A stretch of DNA of 64,000 bases from Pseudomonas marginalis (GCF_008692035.1 NZ_VTFG01000004.1:1-64000), one strand, 5' to 3'; counted from the stretch's first letter, positions 42,362 to 51,875 are shown. A program made the numbers and translations. The notes: a model not told the origin generated them from the sequence alone.

Positions 42362-43915
42362 TCAGTGGACCGCGGTCATACCGGAGGCCAGCTGCATGAC
42401 TTTTTCCTGGGTCGCATCGGCGCGGTCCAAGGTACCCATCAGTTCGCCTTCGTGCATCACCATCACCCGGTCGCTCATGCCCAGCACTTCAGGCAGCTCG
42501 GAGGAAATCATGATCACCGCCATGCCTTCGCTGGCGAGGAAGGAGATCAAGCGATAGATCTCGGCCTTGGCCCCCACGTCGATGCCCCGGGTCGGTTCAT
42601 CGAGGATCAGCAAGCGTGGGTTGGTCATCAACCAGCGCGCCAGCAAGGCTTTCTGCTGGTTGCCGCCGGACAGGGTGTCGATGCACTGCTCCAGGGACGG
42701 CGTCTTCACCCGCAGTTTCTTGCACATGTCCTCGCACAGGGCGCGCAGGGCTTTCTGCTGGATAAACCCGTTGCCCGAATAATGCGGCAGCACGGCCATT
42801 TCCATGTTTTCCAGCACCGACAGGCAGGGGAACAGGCCACTGAGCTTGCGGTCCTCGGTCAACAGCGCAAAGCCTTTTTCGATGGCCATGTGCGGGTCGC
42901 TGATGCGCACCGCCTCGCCATCCAGGGTGATCTGCCCACCGCTGCTGGGGGTGATGCCGAAAATGGTTTCCGCCACATTGGTGCGCCCCGAGCCCATCAG
43001 CCCGGCGATGCCGAGGATCTCACCGGCATGCAGGTCGAACGACACGCCCTGGAACACCCCGTCCAGGCGCAGGTCGCGCACCGACAGCAGCAGCTCGCCA
43101 ATGGGCGTCTCGCGCACCGGGAACAACTGGCTCAGCTCGCGACCTACCATCATCGAGATCAGGCTGTCGCTGTTCATGCTGTCGGCGCGTTGCAGGCCGA
43201 TGTACTGGCCGTCGCGGAACACCGCCACTTCATCGGCAATGGCGAACACTTCGTTCATTTTGTGCGTGATGTAGACGATGCCTTTGCCCTGGGCCTTGAG
43301 GTCGGCAATGATCGAAAACAGGTGGGCCACTTCCTTCTCGGTAATGGCCGATGTCGGTTCATCCATGATCAGGATGTCGGAGTCATAGGACACAGCCTTG
43401 GCAATCTCGACCATCTGCCGCTCGGCGATGCTCAGGTTGCCCACGTGTTCCTCGGGGTCGAGGTTGATGCGCAGGCGCGCCAGCAACTCGGCGGTGCAGC
43501 GATGCATTTCGCGGTGGTTGACCATGTGCAGGCTGTTGAGCTGCTCGCGGCCGATCCAGATATTCTCGGCGATGCTCATGTGCGGCATCAGGTTGAGTTC
43601 CTGGTGGATCATCGCGATCCCCGCTTTCTGCGCAGCCAGCGGCGTGTCAAACACGATGGGCTTGCCGCGCAGGCGGATTTCACCGGCGTCGGGCTGGTAG
43701 ATGCCGGCGATGATCTTCATCAAGGTCGACTTGCCCGCACCGTTCTCGCCCATCAGCGCCAGCACCGTACCGGGGCGTACACGCAGTTGTACGTCGGCCA
43801 GGGCCACGACGCCGGGAAAGCCTTTGCTGATGTTGACGATTTCCAACAGGTAGGGTTCGTCCAGCGGCAACGGCTGGATCCCGGGAGGCTGCGAGACAGT
43901 GGCTTGAGCGAGCAT
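42362..43915 (-). CDS. iatA: Inositol-type sugar ABC transporter ATP-binding protein
   Basis: A 517-residue protein with two ATPase domains, as in RbsA/XylG. Domain 1 has Walker A GENGAGKST, signature LSIAERQMVEIAKA and Walker B ILIMDEPTSAI. Domain 2 has a degenerate P-loop (GLMGSGRTNVAET) but an intact LSGGNQQKALLARWL signature and LILDEPTRGID. Start 43915 has GGAG nine bases upstream. It lies between the permease and binding-protein genes of the same operon. Confidence 0.9.
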   Translation of the reverse strand: MLAQATVSQPPGIQPLPLDEPYLLEIVNISKGFPGVVALADVQLRVRPGTVLALMGENGAGKSTLMKIIAGIYQPDAGEIRLRGKPIVFDTPLAAQKAGIAMIHQELNLMPHMSIAENIWIGREQLNSLHMVNHREMHRCTAELLARLRINLDPEEHVGNLSIAERQMVEIAKAVSYDSDILIMDEPTSAITEKEVAHLFSIIADLKAQGKGIVYITHKMNEVFAIADEVAVFRDGQYIGLQRADSMNSDSLISMMVGRELSQLFPVRETPIGELLLSVRDLRLDGVFQGVSFDLHAGEILGIAGLMGSGRTNVAETIFGITPSSGGQITLDGEAVRISDPHMAIEKGFALLTEDRKLSGLFPCLSVLENMEMAVLPHYSGNGFIQQKALRALCEDMCKKLRVKTPSLEQCIDTLSGGNQQKALLARWLMTNPRLLILDEPTRGIDVGAKAEIYRLISFLASEGMAVIMISSELPEVLGMSDRVMVMHEGELMGTLDRADATQEKVMQLASGMTAVH

Positions 43916-43980
43916 AAGACGGTACTCCATCAGCAGGGCGGGCACGACCGCCCTGCCGGTTCATTGTTGTTATGTCAGGG

Positions 43981-44916
43981 CTACTTGAACGTGGCGACGT
44001 TTTCCGGGGTGATCAGCTGGAACGGGATGATCACGTTCTGCTCGACCGGTTCCTTCCTGGCCATCTTGCGCGCCGCTTCCACCGAACCCACTGCCTGACC
44101 CTTGGCGTCCTGGAACGCGGAGGCGGCCATGTCACCCTTGGTGATCGCATTCAAGCCATCCGGCGTACCGTCGACCCCCGCGATCAGCACACTGCCCTTT
44201 TCCTTGCCGGCCGATTTCAGCGCCATGGACGCGCCGATGGCCATCTCATCGTTGTTGGCCAGCACCGCATTGAACTCGCGGCCCTGGGTCAGCCAATCGT
44301 TGACCAGGGTCATGCCCTTGTCCCGCAGCCAGATACCGGTCTGTTCCTGTTCGATCTTGATGTCCGGGTACTTGGCCAACACTTCCTTCACGCCCTTGGT
44401 GCGGTTGGTGGTGGAGTTGTTCGCCAGGTCGCCCAGCAGGATCACGATCTTGCCCTTGCCGCCGAGCTTCTCAGCGATGTATTGCATTTGCAGCTTGCCG
44501 GCCTCGACGTCATCGGAGGTCACGGCCACCACGTCCTTGGGCAAGTCCTTCTGGTCGGGACGGCGGTTGACGAACACCAGCGGGATGCCGGCCTTGGTCG
44601 CGGCATTGATGATGTTCTTGGTAGAGGCCGTGTCGACCGGGTTGACGATAATGGCGTCGACTTTCTGGCTGATGAAGTTCTCCACCTGGCTCAGTTGCTT
44701 GACCACATCGGCGCGGGCGTCTTCGAACTGCAGCTGCACGCCGTCACCCTTGGGATAGGACTTGGCCTGCTTGTCCATGTCTTCGCGCAGGTAAGTGAGG
44801 AAGGTGTCATCGAAGGCGGACATGCTCACGCCGACCTTGATGTCGGCGGCACTGGCAACACCGCTGGCCAGCAGCATGGATAAAGCCAGCGCGGTAAAAC
44901 GGATCGGGGTCTTCAT
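43981..44916 (-). CDS. ibpA: Inositol-type sugar-binding periplasmic protein
   Basis: A 311-residue periplasmic-binding protein of the ribose/galactose class (type I fold). The signal peptide MKTPIRFTALALSMLLASGV ends at ASA before ADIKVGVSMS. Ligand-contact segments include VNPVDTASTKNII, VFVNRRP, ITSDDVEAG-like VTSDDVEAG, ANNDEMAIGA and AGVDGTPDGL. Its place at the head of iatAP and beside iol enzymes points to myo-inositol. The first gene upstream on the same strand is a 58-codon frame. Confidence 0.9.
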   Translation of the reverse strand: MKTPIRFTALALSMLLASGVASAADIKVGVSMSAFDDTFLTYLREDMDKQAKSYPKGDGVQLQFEDARADVVKQLSQVENFISQKVDAIIVNPVDTASTKNIINAATKAGIPLVFVNRRPDQKDLPKDVVAVTSDDVEAGKLQMQYIAEKLGGKGKIVILLGDLANNSTTNRTKGVKEVLAKYPDIKIEQEQTGIWLRDKGMTLVNDWLTQGREFNAVLANNDEMAIGASMALKSAGKEKGSVLIAGVDGTPDGLNAITKGDMAASAFQDAKGQAVGSVEAARKMARKEPVEQNVIIPFQLITPENVATFK

Positions 44917-44964
44917 GAACGGTCTGTCTCCACTTTCTTGTTGGTTTTTTGGACGTTGCGTTTA

Positions 44965-45141
44965 TCAGAGCTCGGCAGGCACGCGTACGACCGGTGCGCC
45001 TGGAATGCAGCAGACCAGCGCGCCCTGGTTTTCGACGCACAGCACATTAAGGAAGGAGAAGTAGAACGGCCGGGCGCGGGGCAGGCCGCGGGGCGTGTGG
45101 GCAGGGCGTAAAACTCGCAGTACAGCGTTGAAGATTTTCAT
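44965..45141 (-). CDS. Small gene (58 residues) leading the inositol transport operon
   Basis: The frame starts MKIFNAVLRVLRPAHTP and ends VVRVPAEL, 48 bases before the ibpA start. Third positions are almost all G or C (for example FYFSFLNVL is TTC TAC TTC TCC TTC CTT AAT GTG CTG), which fits a real gene. It holds three Cys (one CC pair) and an Arg/Pro-rich first third, and has no clear membrane segment. CAGG lies about nine bases before the ATG. It could be a leader peptide or a small transport accessory; I do not recognise it. Confidence 0.45.
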   Translation of the reverse strand: MKIFNAVLRVLRPAHTPRGLPRARPFYFSFLNVLCVENQGALVCCIPGAPVVRVPAEL

Positions 45142-45232
45142 CTGACGGTACCTGGTTGTTTTTGATCTTGTTTTTGTTGAGTCGTGCGAATCGAGTCCGA
45201 ACGTACTTTATGCAACCTGGAAAAGACTTTAT

Positions 45233-45248
45233 TGGAAAATAATTTCCA
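45233..45248 (-). promoter_or_regulatory. Candidate IolR operator of the transport operon
   Basis: TGGAAAATAATTTCCA is a palindrome of the GGAA-N6-TTCC type described for rhizobial RpiR-class IolR. It lies about 92 bases upstream of the small leader gene of the transport operon, just beyond the end of the preceding dehydrogenase gene. Confidence 0.6.
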
Positions 45249-45268
45249 TATCAACCTGTTTTAGAATT

Positions 45269-46297
45269 TTATTCTATTTTTGTTGAAACCACCTGCTGGC
45301 GCTCGGCGCTGAGGCGTGCGGCGTCCAATATACGCGTGGTTTCCAGCGCATCATAAGCGTCCACGGGCAACGGGCCCTGCCCGTTTACCGCCGCTTGCAA
45401 CTGGCGATAGAACTGGGTCCAGCAGCCCTTCTCCGACGGCACTCGCTCACGTTCCGGCCCCTGTTCGAACCAGCCCCAGCGGCGATGTTCTTCCGCGCCC
45501 CAGTGTTCGCCTTCGGTTTTCGGCGACTTGCCGGCCATCAGCGCCTCTTCCTGGCCATCCAGCCCGTCCACGGTGTAGCAACCCAAGGTGCCACTGACGC
45601 GAAAACGCGGGGCCTGGCTGTTCTGCAGGGCGTTGCCCCACAAATGGGAAACCACCCCGTTAGCGTGGGTCAGGGAGACGAAGAAGCCGTGGTCGACAGT
45701 GGGGTATTCAGGGGTGAACTGTAACTGCGCAAACACCCGGTCCACCGGGCCGAACAGTTGCAGCGCCTGGTCCACCAGGTGGCTGCCCAGGTCGCGCAAC
45801 CAGCCGCCGCCGCTGGCATTGCCCACGGCCTGCGGGCTGTAGCGCTCGACGCGGGATTCAAAGCGGGTGATCTCGCCCAGGGCACCGGCGTCGATCAATT
45901 TGCGCAGGGTCAGGTAGTCCGAGTCCCAGCGCCGGTTCTGGTAGACGCTGAGCAACACCTCATGGCGCTCGGCAGCCGTGATCAGCGCCTGGGCCTGTTC
46001 GGCGTTGGCGGCAAAGGGTTTGTCACTGACCACCGCCACGCCGTGCTCGATGGCTTCCAGCACCAGCGCCGGACGGCCCTTGAGGGTGGTGGAAATCACC
46101 AGGGCATCGACGCCGGCTTCGACGATCTGGCCGATGCTGTCAAAGGCCTGGACGCCGGGGTGGTCGGTTGCCAGTTGCTGGCGACGTTCGGGTGAGCGGG
46201 TGACGACACCGACAAACGTTGCGCCGGGCAAGGTCGCAATCAGCGGCGCATGAAAGAAGCGCCCTCCGTGGCCATAGCCGACAAGTCCGATTCTCAT
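45269..46297 (-). CDS. Gfo/Idh/MocA-family oxidoreductase (inositol-dehydrogenase-like)
   Basis: A 342-residue NAD(P)-dependent dehydrogenase. The Rossmann loop is GYGHGGRFFHAPLI (about 5-18), the catalytic-region lysine is in SDKPFA, and the C-terminal domain has VERYSPQAVGNASGGGWLRDLGSHLVD cut at its conserved His/Asp. The YGHGGRFFHAPL motif is typical of IolX/IolW and YdgJ-like enzymes, which act on scyllo-inositol. It is the second such dehydrogenase of the locus. Start 46297 has AGGAG six bases upstream. Confidence 0.85.
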   Translation of the reverse strand: MRIGLVGYGHGGRFFHAPLIATLPGATFVGVVTRSPERRQQLATDHPGVQAFDSIGQIVEAGVDALVISTTLKGRPALVLEAIEHGVAVVSDKPFAANAEQAQALITAAERHEVLLSVYQNRRWDSDYLTLRKLIDAGALGEITRFESRVERYSPQAVGNASGGGWLRDLGSHLVDQALQLFGPVDRVFAQLQFTPEYPTVDHGFFVSLTHANGVVSHLWGNALQNSQAPRFRVSGTLGCYTVDGLDGQEEALMAGKSPKTEGEHWGAEEHRRWGWFEQGPERERVPSEKGCWTQFYRQLQAAVNGQGPLPVDAYDALETTRILDAARLSAERQQVVSTKIE

Positions 46298-46331
46298 GAT
46301 CAACTCCTGAATTGAATTGGAAACCAATCAA

Positions 46332-46359
46332 CTGTGGGAGGGGGCAAGCCCCCTCCCAC
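46332..46359. repeat. Single REP palindrome inside the iol gene string
   Basis: TGTGGGAGGGGGCAAGCCCC is followed by CCTCCCACA, one REP hairpin in the 88-base gap between iolG and the dehydrogenase gene downstream. It may set different mRNA levels on its two sides. Confidence 0.85.
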
Positions 46360-46385
46360 ATTTTTGACAGAGTTCCTTCAGTGAT

Positions 46386-47396
46386 TTAGCCGTAGAAGTG
46401 TGGGCGATCCGGCAGGCTGACCTTGACGATCTGCTCACTGCCCTGGGCCTCGATGCACGCATCCGCCGCCACCGCCGCCGCAAAGCCATCCCACGCCGAC
46501 GGCCCGCCGACCTGACCGGCGCGTACGCTGTCAATAAAGGCCTGCAATTCCACGTCATAGGCCCCGATAAAACGGTCCTTCCAATCCATCAGGATCGCGT
46601 TCGACAGCTTGGCCCCACTGCGCAACTGCACCTGGGACGGCTCCGGCAGTTTGGCGATGCCGGTCTCCCCCACCACTTCGCACTGGATGTCGTAGCCGTA
46701 CTGGCAGTTCACAAACACTTCCACATCGATACGGGTGCCCTTGGCGGTTTCCAGCAGCACGATCTGCGGGTCGCGCAGATGGGCCAGGGCCTTGCTGGTC
46801 TTGCGCGGGAACACCACCTGCACCGACACGTAGTCGTCGTTGAGCAGCCAGCGCAGGACATCCAGCTCGTGAATCAGGGTGTCGGTAATCGCCATGTCGG
46901 TCTTGTAGTTCTCGCCCACCGTCGGGTTGCGGTGCGCGCAGTGCAGCATCAACGGCTCGCCGATCTGGCCGCTGTCGATCACCGCCTTGAGGGCGCGATA
47001 ACCTTCGTCATAGGGGCGCATAAAGCCCACTTGCACCAGGCGCTTGCCGTAGGCCACTTCGGCGTCGACGATCCTGCGGCAGCCTTCAGCCGTCACCGCC
47101 AGGGGCTTCTCACAGAACACTGGTTTGCCGGCGGCGATGGCGGCGAGCACGAATTCCTCGTGGCTCGGGCCCCAGGACGTGACCAGGATCGCCTCGACCT
47201 GCGGCGAGTTGATCAGCCCATGGCCATCCGCGTACACCTCGGCGTCCAGCTTCAACTCCGCGACCACCTTGGCGGCCTGCTCAAGGTTGATGTCGGTCAC
47301 CGCCACCACCTGGCTGTTGAGCAGGGTCTGGCTGCAACGACGAATATGATCGCGGCCGATGGCGCCGGTACCGATTACACCAAGCTTCAAAGACAT
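46386..47396 (-). CDS. iolG: myo-Inositol 2-dehydrogenase
   Basis: A 336-residue Gfo/Idh/MocA enzyme that oxidises myo-inositol to scyllo-inosose (2-keto-myo-inositol), the first step of catabolism. It has the Rossmann GTGAIGRDHIRRC loop (about 8-20), the EKPLAVT lysine motif, and the catalytic-region TDTLIHELDVLRWL with the Asp and His of IolG. Start 47396 has AGGAG upstream. It lies 19 bases after iolD in the same transcript. Confidence 0.92.
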   Translation of the reverse strand: MSLKLGVIGTGAIGRDHIRRCSQTLLNSQVVAVTDINLEQAAKVVAELKLDAEVYADGHGLINSPQVEAILVTSWGPSHEEFVLAAIAAGKPVFCEKPLAVTAEGCRRIVDAEVAYGKRLVQVGFMRPYDEGYRALKAVIDSGQIGEPLMLHCAHRNPTVGENYKTDMAITDTLIHELDVLRWLLNDDYVSVQVVFPRKTSKALAHLRDPQIVLLETAKGTRIDVEVFVNCQYGYDIQCEVVGETGIAKLPEPSQVQLRSGAKLSNAILMDWKDRFIGAYDVELQAFIDSVRAGQVGGPSAWDGFAAAVAADACIEAQGSEQIVKVSLPDRPHFYG

Positions 47397-47415
47397 ACAA
47401 ACGCTCCTCTTGTTA

Positions 47416-49347
47416 TTAGTACTGCCGGGCCTTGGCCAGGTGTTCATTGAGTTTTTTCGCCGCCGCGTTGGTGCGCTCGCTGGTGGACACCTGCGCCACC
47501 CCCACCCGCCACCACGACAGGTAGCCGTGGACCATGGTCTTGGGCAACACCTTGATGTCGATCAGGGTCGAGATGCTTTGCGTGCGCGCATCGGCCAGGG
47601 CCGCTTCCAGCTGCTCCACCGTGCTGACCTTGTAGGTCTTGCAGCCATAGGCCGCCGCACTCATGGCGAAATCCACCGGCACCAGGCCGCCGTCGAGCTT
47701 GCCGCTCTCGGGGTTGCGGTAGCGGAACTCGGTGCCGAAGCTGTCCATGCCGTTGCCGATCTGCAGGTTGTTGATGCAACCGAAGGCCATGTTGTCGAGC
47801 AGCACCACGTTGATCTTGCGGCGTTCCTGGATCGAGGTGGCCAGCTCCGAGTGCAGCATCATGTAGGAGCCATCGCCGACCAGGGCATAGACCTCCTTGG
47901 TCGGTTCGGCGAGCTTCACGCCGAGGGCGGCGTTGATCTCATAGCCCATGCACGAATAACCGTACTCGACGTGGTAGGTGTTGACGCCCTTGCTGCGCCA
48001 GGCACGCTGCAGGTCGCCGGGCAGGCTGCCGGCCGCGGCGACAATGATCGCGTCGTCGGCCAGGGTCTGGTTGAGGACGCCGAGCACCCGGCTCTGGGTC
48101 AGGCACGAGCCGGTCAGTTCGATAAATTCACGCAGCACGGCGCGGTCCAGGTGGTCGTCGACTTCCGGTACGAAATCATCGCCGTGGTACTCGACCTGAT
48201 GCACACGGTCCACTTCGGCGTCCAGCTGCGCCTTGGCGTCGGCGATCTGCTCGCCCCAGCCGGAACGGTAATCACCAAGGGCATCGGCCAGCGCTTCGAG
48301 GGCGACCTTGGCGTCGGCCAGCACCTGCACGCCGTCGAGTTTCAAGGCGTCGCAGGGGCTGATATTGAGGTTGAGAAACTTCACCTCGGCATGCTTGAAC
48401 AGCGACTTCGACGAGGTGGTGAAGTCGGTGTAACGGGTGCCGATGCCGATGATCAGGTCGGCCTCGGGCGCCAACAGGTTGGCGGCCAGGCAGCCGGTTT
48501 CGCCGATGCCGCCCACGTTCAGTGGATGGCTGGAGACCACCGCGCTCTTGCCCGCCTGGGTTTCGGCGAAAGGAATATCAAAGCGCTCGGCAAAGGCTTG
48601 CAAGGCAGCATTCGCACCAGAGTACTTCACGCCGCCACCGCAGATGATCAGCGGCTTGCGCTTGCCCCGGAAAGCCGCCACCCCATCGCTGGTCATCGCG
48701 GCGGTGGCCGGGCGGCGGTCGATACGGTGCACGCGTTTTTGCAGGAAGTAATCGGGGTAGTCCCAGGCCTCGGCCTGCACGTCCTGGGGCAGCGCCAGGG
48801 TCACCGCGCCGGTTTCGGCGGGGTCGGTGAGCACGCGCATGGCATGAATCGCCGCCGTCATCAGTTGCTCGGGGCGGTTGATGCGGTCCCAGTATTTGCT
48901 CACGGAGCGGAAGGCATCGTTGGTGCTGATGCTGAGGTCGTGGAACTGCTCGATCTGTTGCAGCACCGGGTCAGGCTGGCGGCTGGCGTAGACATCGCCG
49001 GGCAGCAACAGCAACGGGATACGGTTGGCGGTGGCGGTCGCCGCAGCGGTGAGCATATTCGCCGCACCTGGGCCAACGGAGGCGGTGCAGGCGTAGATCT
49101 TGCGACGCAGGTGCTGCTTGGCAAAACCGATGGCGGCATGGGCCATGCCCTGCTCGTTACGACCCTGATGCACCACCAGGTCGCCGCTGTCCTGCTCCAG
49201 GGCCTGGCCCAGGCCCAGCACGTTGCCGTGGCCGAAAATGGTGAACACGCCGGCGACGAACTTGCTCTGCACGCCATCGACTTCGATGTACTGGTTGTCC
49301 AAAAACTTTACCAGGGCCTGGGCCATGGTCAGTCGGGTGGTGGTCAT
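47416..49347 (-). CDS. iolD: 3D-(3,5/4)-trihydroxycyclohexane-1,2-dione hydrolase
   Basis: A 643-residue thiamine-diphosphate enzyme that opens the ring of the diketo-inositol to 5-deoxyglucuronate. The N-terminal Pyr domain has VAGVFTIFGHGNVLG with the activating Glu region, and the C-terminal PP domain has the metal motif GDGSYMMLHSELATS through NMAFGCINN. IGIGTRYTDFTTSSKS marks the central domain. Length matches IolD. Start 49347 is preceded by AAGGGG. It is flanked by iolI and iolG. Confidence 0.94.
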   Translation of the reverse strand: MTTTRLTMAQALVKFLDNQYIEVDGVQSKFVAGVFTIFGHGNVLGLGQALEQDSGDLVVHQGRNEQGMAHAAIGFAKQHLRRKIYACTASVGPGAANMLTAAATATANRIPLLLLPGDVYASRQPDPVLQQIEQFHDLSISTNDAFRSVSKYWDRINRPEQLMTAAIHAMRVLTDPAETGAVTLALPQDVQAEAWDYPDYFLQKRVHRIDRRPATAAMTSDGVAAFRGKRKPLIICGGGVKYSGANAALQAFAERFDIPFAETQAGKSAVVSSHPLNVGGIGETGCLAANLLAPEADLIIGIGTRYTDFTTSSKSLFKHAEVKFLNLNISPCDALKLDGVQVLADAKVALEALADALGDYRSGWGEQIADAKAQLDAEVDRVHQVEYHGDDFVPEVDDHLDRAVLREFIELTGSCLTQSRVLGVLNQTLADDAIIVAAAGSLPGDLQRAWRSKGVNTYHVEYGYSCMGYEINAALGVKLAEPTKEVYALVGDGSYMMLHSELATSIQERRKINVVLLDNMAFGCINNLQIGNGMDSFGTEFRYRNPESGKLDGGLVPVDFAMSAAAYGCKTYKVSTVEQLEAALADARTQSISTLIDIKVLPKTMVHGYLSWWRVGVAQVSTSERTNAAAKKLNEHLAKARQY

Positions 49348-49357
49348 GTCGCGCCCC

Positions 49358-50173
49358 TTATCGTTTCTGCAGGTGGGCGATGCTTGCCCCCAAGGCCTGC
49401 TGGATATCCGCCAGCTCGTGCACGCTTGTCGCAAACGGTTCGAACGACAGGTAGCCGCTGTAACCGCTGCTGAGCAAGGTGTCGATCTGCGCGGTATTGC
49501 CGAGGATATCGCCCTCGCCCACCAGCACGCGGTGGCCGTCGCGGATCGAATTGAGCGGCGCCTGGGCGTCTTCCACGCCGGAGATATGCACCAGCCCGGT
49601 CAGCTCCGGGAAGAACTCATGCTCGCTGGCCAGGTGGTGGTGGAAGGTGTCGTGCACCAGGCGGAATACATCCAGGCCGCCGATGGACTGGATCGCATCC
49701 ACCGCCACGCGCTTGCGGCGCATGGCACATTCTTCAAAGCCCAGGGGCTCGATAAACCCGAGAATCCCGTACTCGCGCAGGATCGGCGCCAGTTGGCTCA
49801 ACGCGGTGCGCAAACCGGCGGCGCGCTGGGCTTCGTTGCGGGTGTCGCCGGGTTCGTTGAACGGGCACATCACCAAGCCTTGCGCACCACATTCGCGGGC
49901 ATAGGTGGCGAGCGCTATCGCCTGGGCGCGGCGCTCGTCATTCCACACGTCAAAGGGGTACAGCGCGTTGATCGACAGCACCGTGATGCCCTGGGCCAAG
50001 CACAATTCGCGCACGCGGCCGGCCGGGGCGCCGTATTCGATCTGGCGATCCTTGAGGTCGTTGCGAATCTCGATGGCATCGCATTTCAAGGCCACGGCCA
50101 GCTGGATGAAATCCGGCAGGGACAGGTTGGGCGCGACCATACGGTTGAGGGCAAAGCGTAGAGGCGACTTCAT
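49358..50173 (-). CDS. iolI: Inosose isomerase (TIM-barrel sugar isomerase/epimerase)
   Basis: A 271-residue AP-endonuclease-2-like TIM barrel. Metal-binding positions are in FIEPLGFEECAMR (Glu), FRLVHDTFHHHLA (Asp, His), LVHISGVED (His) and YLSFEPF (Glu). IolI interconverts 2-keto- and 1-keto-inosose, so it helps inositol isomers enter the pathway. It sits 10 bases before iolD and 23 after iolB. The exact isomerisation is assigned from context. Confidence 0.82.
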   Translation of the reverse strand: MKSPLRFALNRMVAPNLSLPDFIQLAVALKCDAIEIRNDLKDRQIEYGAPAGRVRELCLAQGITVLSINALYPFDVWNDERRAQAIALATYARECGAQGLVMCPFNEPGDTRNEAQRAAGLRTALSQLAPILREYGILGFIEPLGFEECAMRRKRVAVDAIQSIGGLDVFRLVHDTFHHHLASEHEFFPELTGLVHISGVEDAQAPLNSIRDGHRVLVGEGDILGNTAQIDTLLSSGYSGYLSFEPFATSVHELADIQQALGASIAHLQKR

Positions 50174-50196
50174 TGTTGTTCTCCGTCCAACACCGT

Positions 50197-50985
50197 TCAA
50201 AGGTCCAGCAGCCAACTGTGCTGCGGGTCGTTGTGGAAATGCCAGGCGCGTTTGGGGCCGGCCATCACGTTCAGGTAGTAAGACTCGTAGCCATACGGCA
50301 CGCTGACCGGGTGATAGCCCTTGGGCACCACCACCAGGTCGCTGTTTTCCACGGCCATGGCCTGGTCGATGCTGCGGTCGTCGGTGTACACCCGCTGGAA
50401 CACAAAGCCCTGGGGCGGGTTGATCTGGTGATAGTAGGTCTCTTCGAGAAAGCTCTGGTGCGGCAGGTCGTCGGTGTCGTGCTTGTGCGGCGGGTAGCTC
50501 GACGAATGCCCGGACGGCGTGCGCACCTCCACCACCAGCAGCGAATGGGCCGGGTCGGTATCCGGCAGGATGTCGCACACGTAACGGGTATTGGCGCCTT
50601 TGCCGCGGACGCTGCGCTTGCACTGTTCGGGGCGGATCAGGCGTGGCTCGAAACCCGGCGCACCCGGTGCGGCGCACACGGCAATCTGCACGTCGCTTAA
50701 CGCGGTGACCTGGGCATCGGTACCCGGCGGCAGATAGGCGGCGAACGGCGATTTGTCCTCGAACACCGACTGGCGATCACCGAGGTTCTGCCAGTTGAAG
50801 CCCTCGCCTTCGATAGTCACCCGGCCGCTGAGCAGCACCAGGCACAGCTCTTTATCGCCGGCGGTGACCGGCAGGGTTTCACCCAGGCTCAAACGGTAGG
50901 CGGCAAAGCCTACGTATTCCAGGCGGCCCTCTTCCAGGGCGACCATGGTCTGCCCACGTTTATTGCTTTTTACCAGCAAGCTCAT
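50197..50985 (-). CDS. iolB: 5-Deoxy-glucuronate isomerase
   Basis: A 262-residue two-cupin protein of the IolB/KduI family that converts 5-deoxy-D-glucuronate to 5-dehydro-2-deoxy-D-gluconate. The metal site is seen in YPPHKHDTDD and FLEETYYHQINP, with a further His in PKGYHPVSVPYGYESYYLN (cited in part) and AWHFHNDPQHSWL. The ATG overlaps the iolE stop (ATGA), so the two genes are coupled. Confidence 0.93.
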   Translation of the reverse strand: MSLLVKSNKRGQTMVALEEGRLEYVGFAAYRLSLGETLPVTAGDKELCLVLLSGRVTIEGEGFNWQNLGDRQSVFEDKSPFAAYLPPGTDAQVTALSDVQIAVCAAPGAPGFEPRLIRPEQCKRSVRGKGANTRYVCDILPDTDPAHSLLVVEVRTPSGHSSSYPPHKHDTDDLPHQSFLEETYYHQINPPQGFVFQRVYTDDRSIDQAMAVENSDLVVVPKGYHPVSVPYGYESYYLNVMAGPKRAWHFHNDPQHSWLLDL

Positions 50986-51875
50986 GGTTGGGTCCTCTCA
51001 TCGAGAAGCGCACGCAATGTGTCATAGCCCTTTTTCGCATAGACGTAGCTGGGCGCCACGGCCGGGTCCTGCTCGGCTTCCACCACCAGCCAGCCCGCGT
51101 ATTTCGCGGCCAGCAGCACATCGAGCAACTCGGCAAAATCGATATCGCCGTCACCGGGCACGGTGAAGGTGCCGTTGACGATGCAATCGGGGAAGCTCCA
51201 CATCTGGTTGCGCGCCAGTTGCACCACGGCTTTGCGCACGTCCTTGAAATGCACGTGGCAGACGCGGTCGATATGCTTGCGCAACACCTCGATGGGTTCG
51301 CCGCCGCCCATGTAGCAGTGGCCCGAATCGAACAGCAGGCCGACTTCCGGCCCGGTACGGCCCATCAACTGATCGATGTCTTCAGGCGATTCGACGTACG
51401 CACCCATATGGTGGTGGTAGGCCAGGCGCACGCCCTGGGACAGGGTGAAACGCGCCAGCTCGGTGAGCTTGTCGGCGTAGTCCTGCCAAGCCTGTTCGCT
51501 GTGGAAACGTGGGCGCTCGATCAGGCGAATGCGCGAACCCTGGATCGAATCGGCCACCTCGCCGTACACCAGCACCTTGGCGCCGTTTTGTTTCAGCAGT
51601 TCGACATGGCCGGCGATGGCCTCGATTTCTTCAGCCACCGAGCCACGGGCCAGGCGACTGGAGTACCAGCCAGAGACCAGCGCCAGGTCATAGGGGCGCA
51701 AGACGTCGCCGACGCCCTTGGCGTCCTTGGGGAATTTGCCGTTGAGCTCGAAACCTTCGTAGCCGATTTCCTTGCCTTCGCTCAGGGCGGTGCTCAGCGG
51801 GGTTTCACCGCCGAGGGCCGGAAGGTCGTCGTTGCTCCAGGAGATCGGGTTGATGCCAATTCGGATTGCGGGCAT
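50982..51875 (-). CDS. iolE: 2-Keto-myo-inositol (inosose) dehydratase
   Basis: A 297-residue TIM-barrel enzyme that removes water from scyllo-inosose to give the diketone used by IolD. It begins with the IRIGINPISWSNDDLP signature of IolE. Metal ligands lie in YHHHMGAYVES, LLFDSGHCYMGG and CHVHFKDVR. Start 51875 is chosen over an upstream start at 51905. It is coupled to iolB by a 4-base overlap. Confidence 0.93.
   Translation of the reverse strand: MPAIRIGINPISWSNDDLPALGGETPLSTALSEGKEIGYEGFELNGKFPKDAKGVGDVLRPYDLALVSGWYSSRLARGSVAEEIEAIAGHVELLKQNGAKVLVYGEVADSIQGSRIRLIERPRFHSEQAWQDYADKLTELARFTLSQGVRLAYHHHMGAYVESPEDIDQLMGRTGPEVGLLFDSGHCYMGGGEPIEVLRKHIDRVCHVHFKDVRKAVVQLARNQMWSFPDCIVNGTFTVPGDGDIDFAELLDVLLAAKYAGWLVVEAEQDPAVAPSYVYAKKGYDTLRALLDERTQP

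Noticed and set aside
41840..44098. A 752-codon open frame antisense to the inositol ATPase and permease genes
   Set aside because: Same antisense artefact; the minus-strand genes carry complete ABC motifs.
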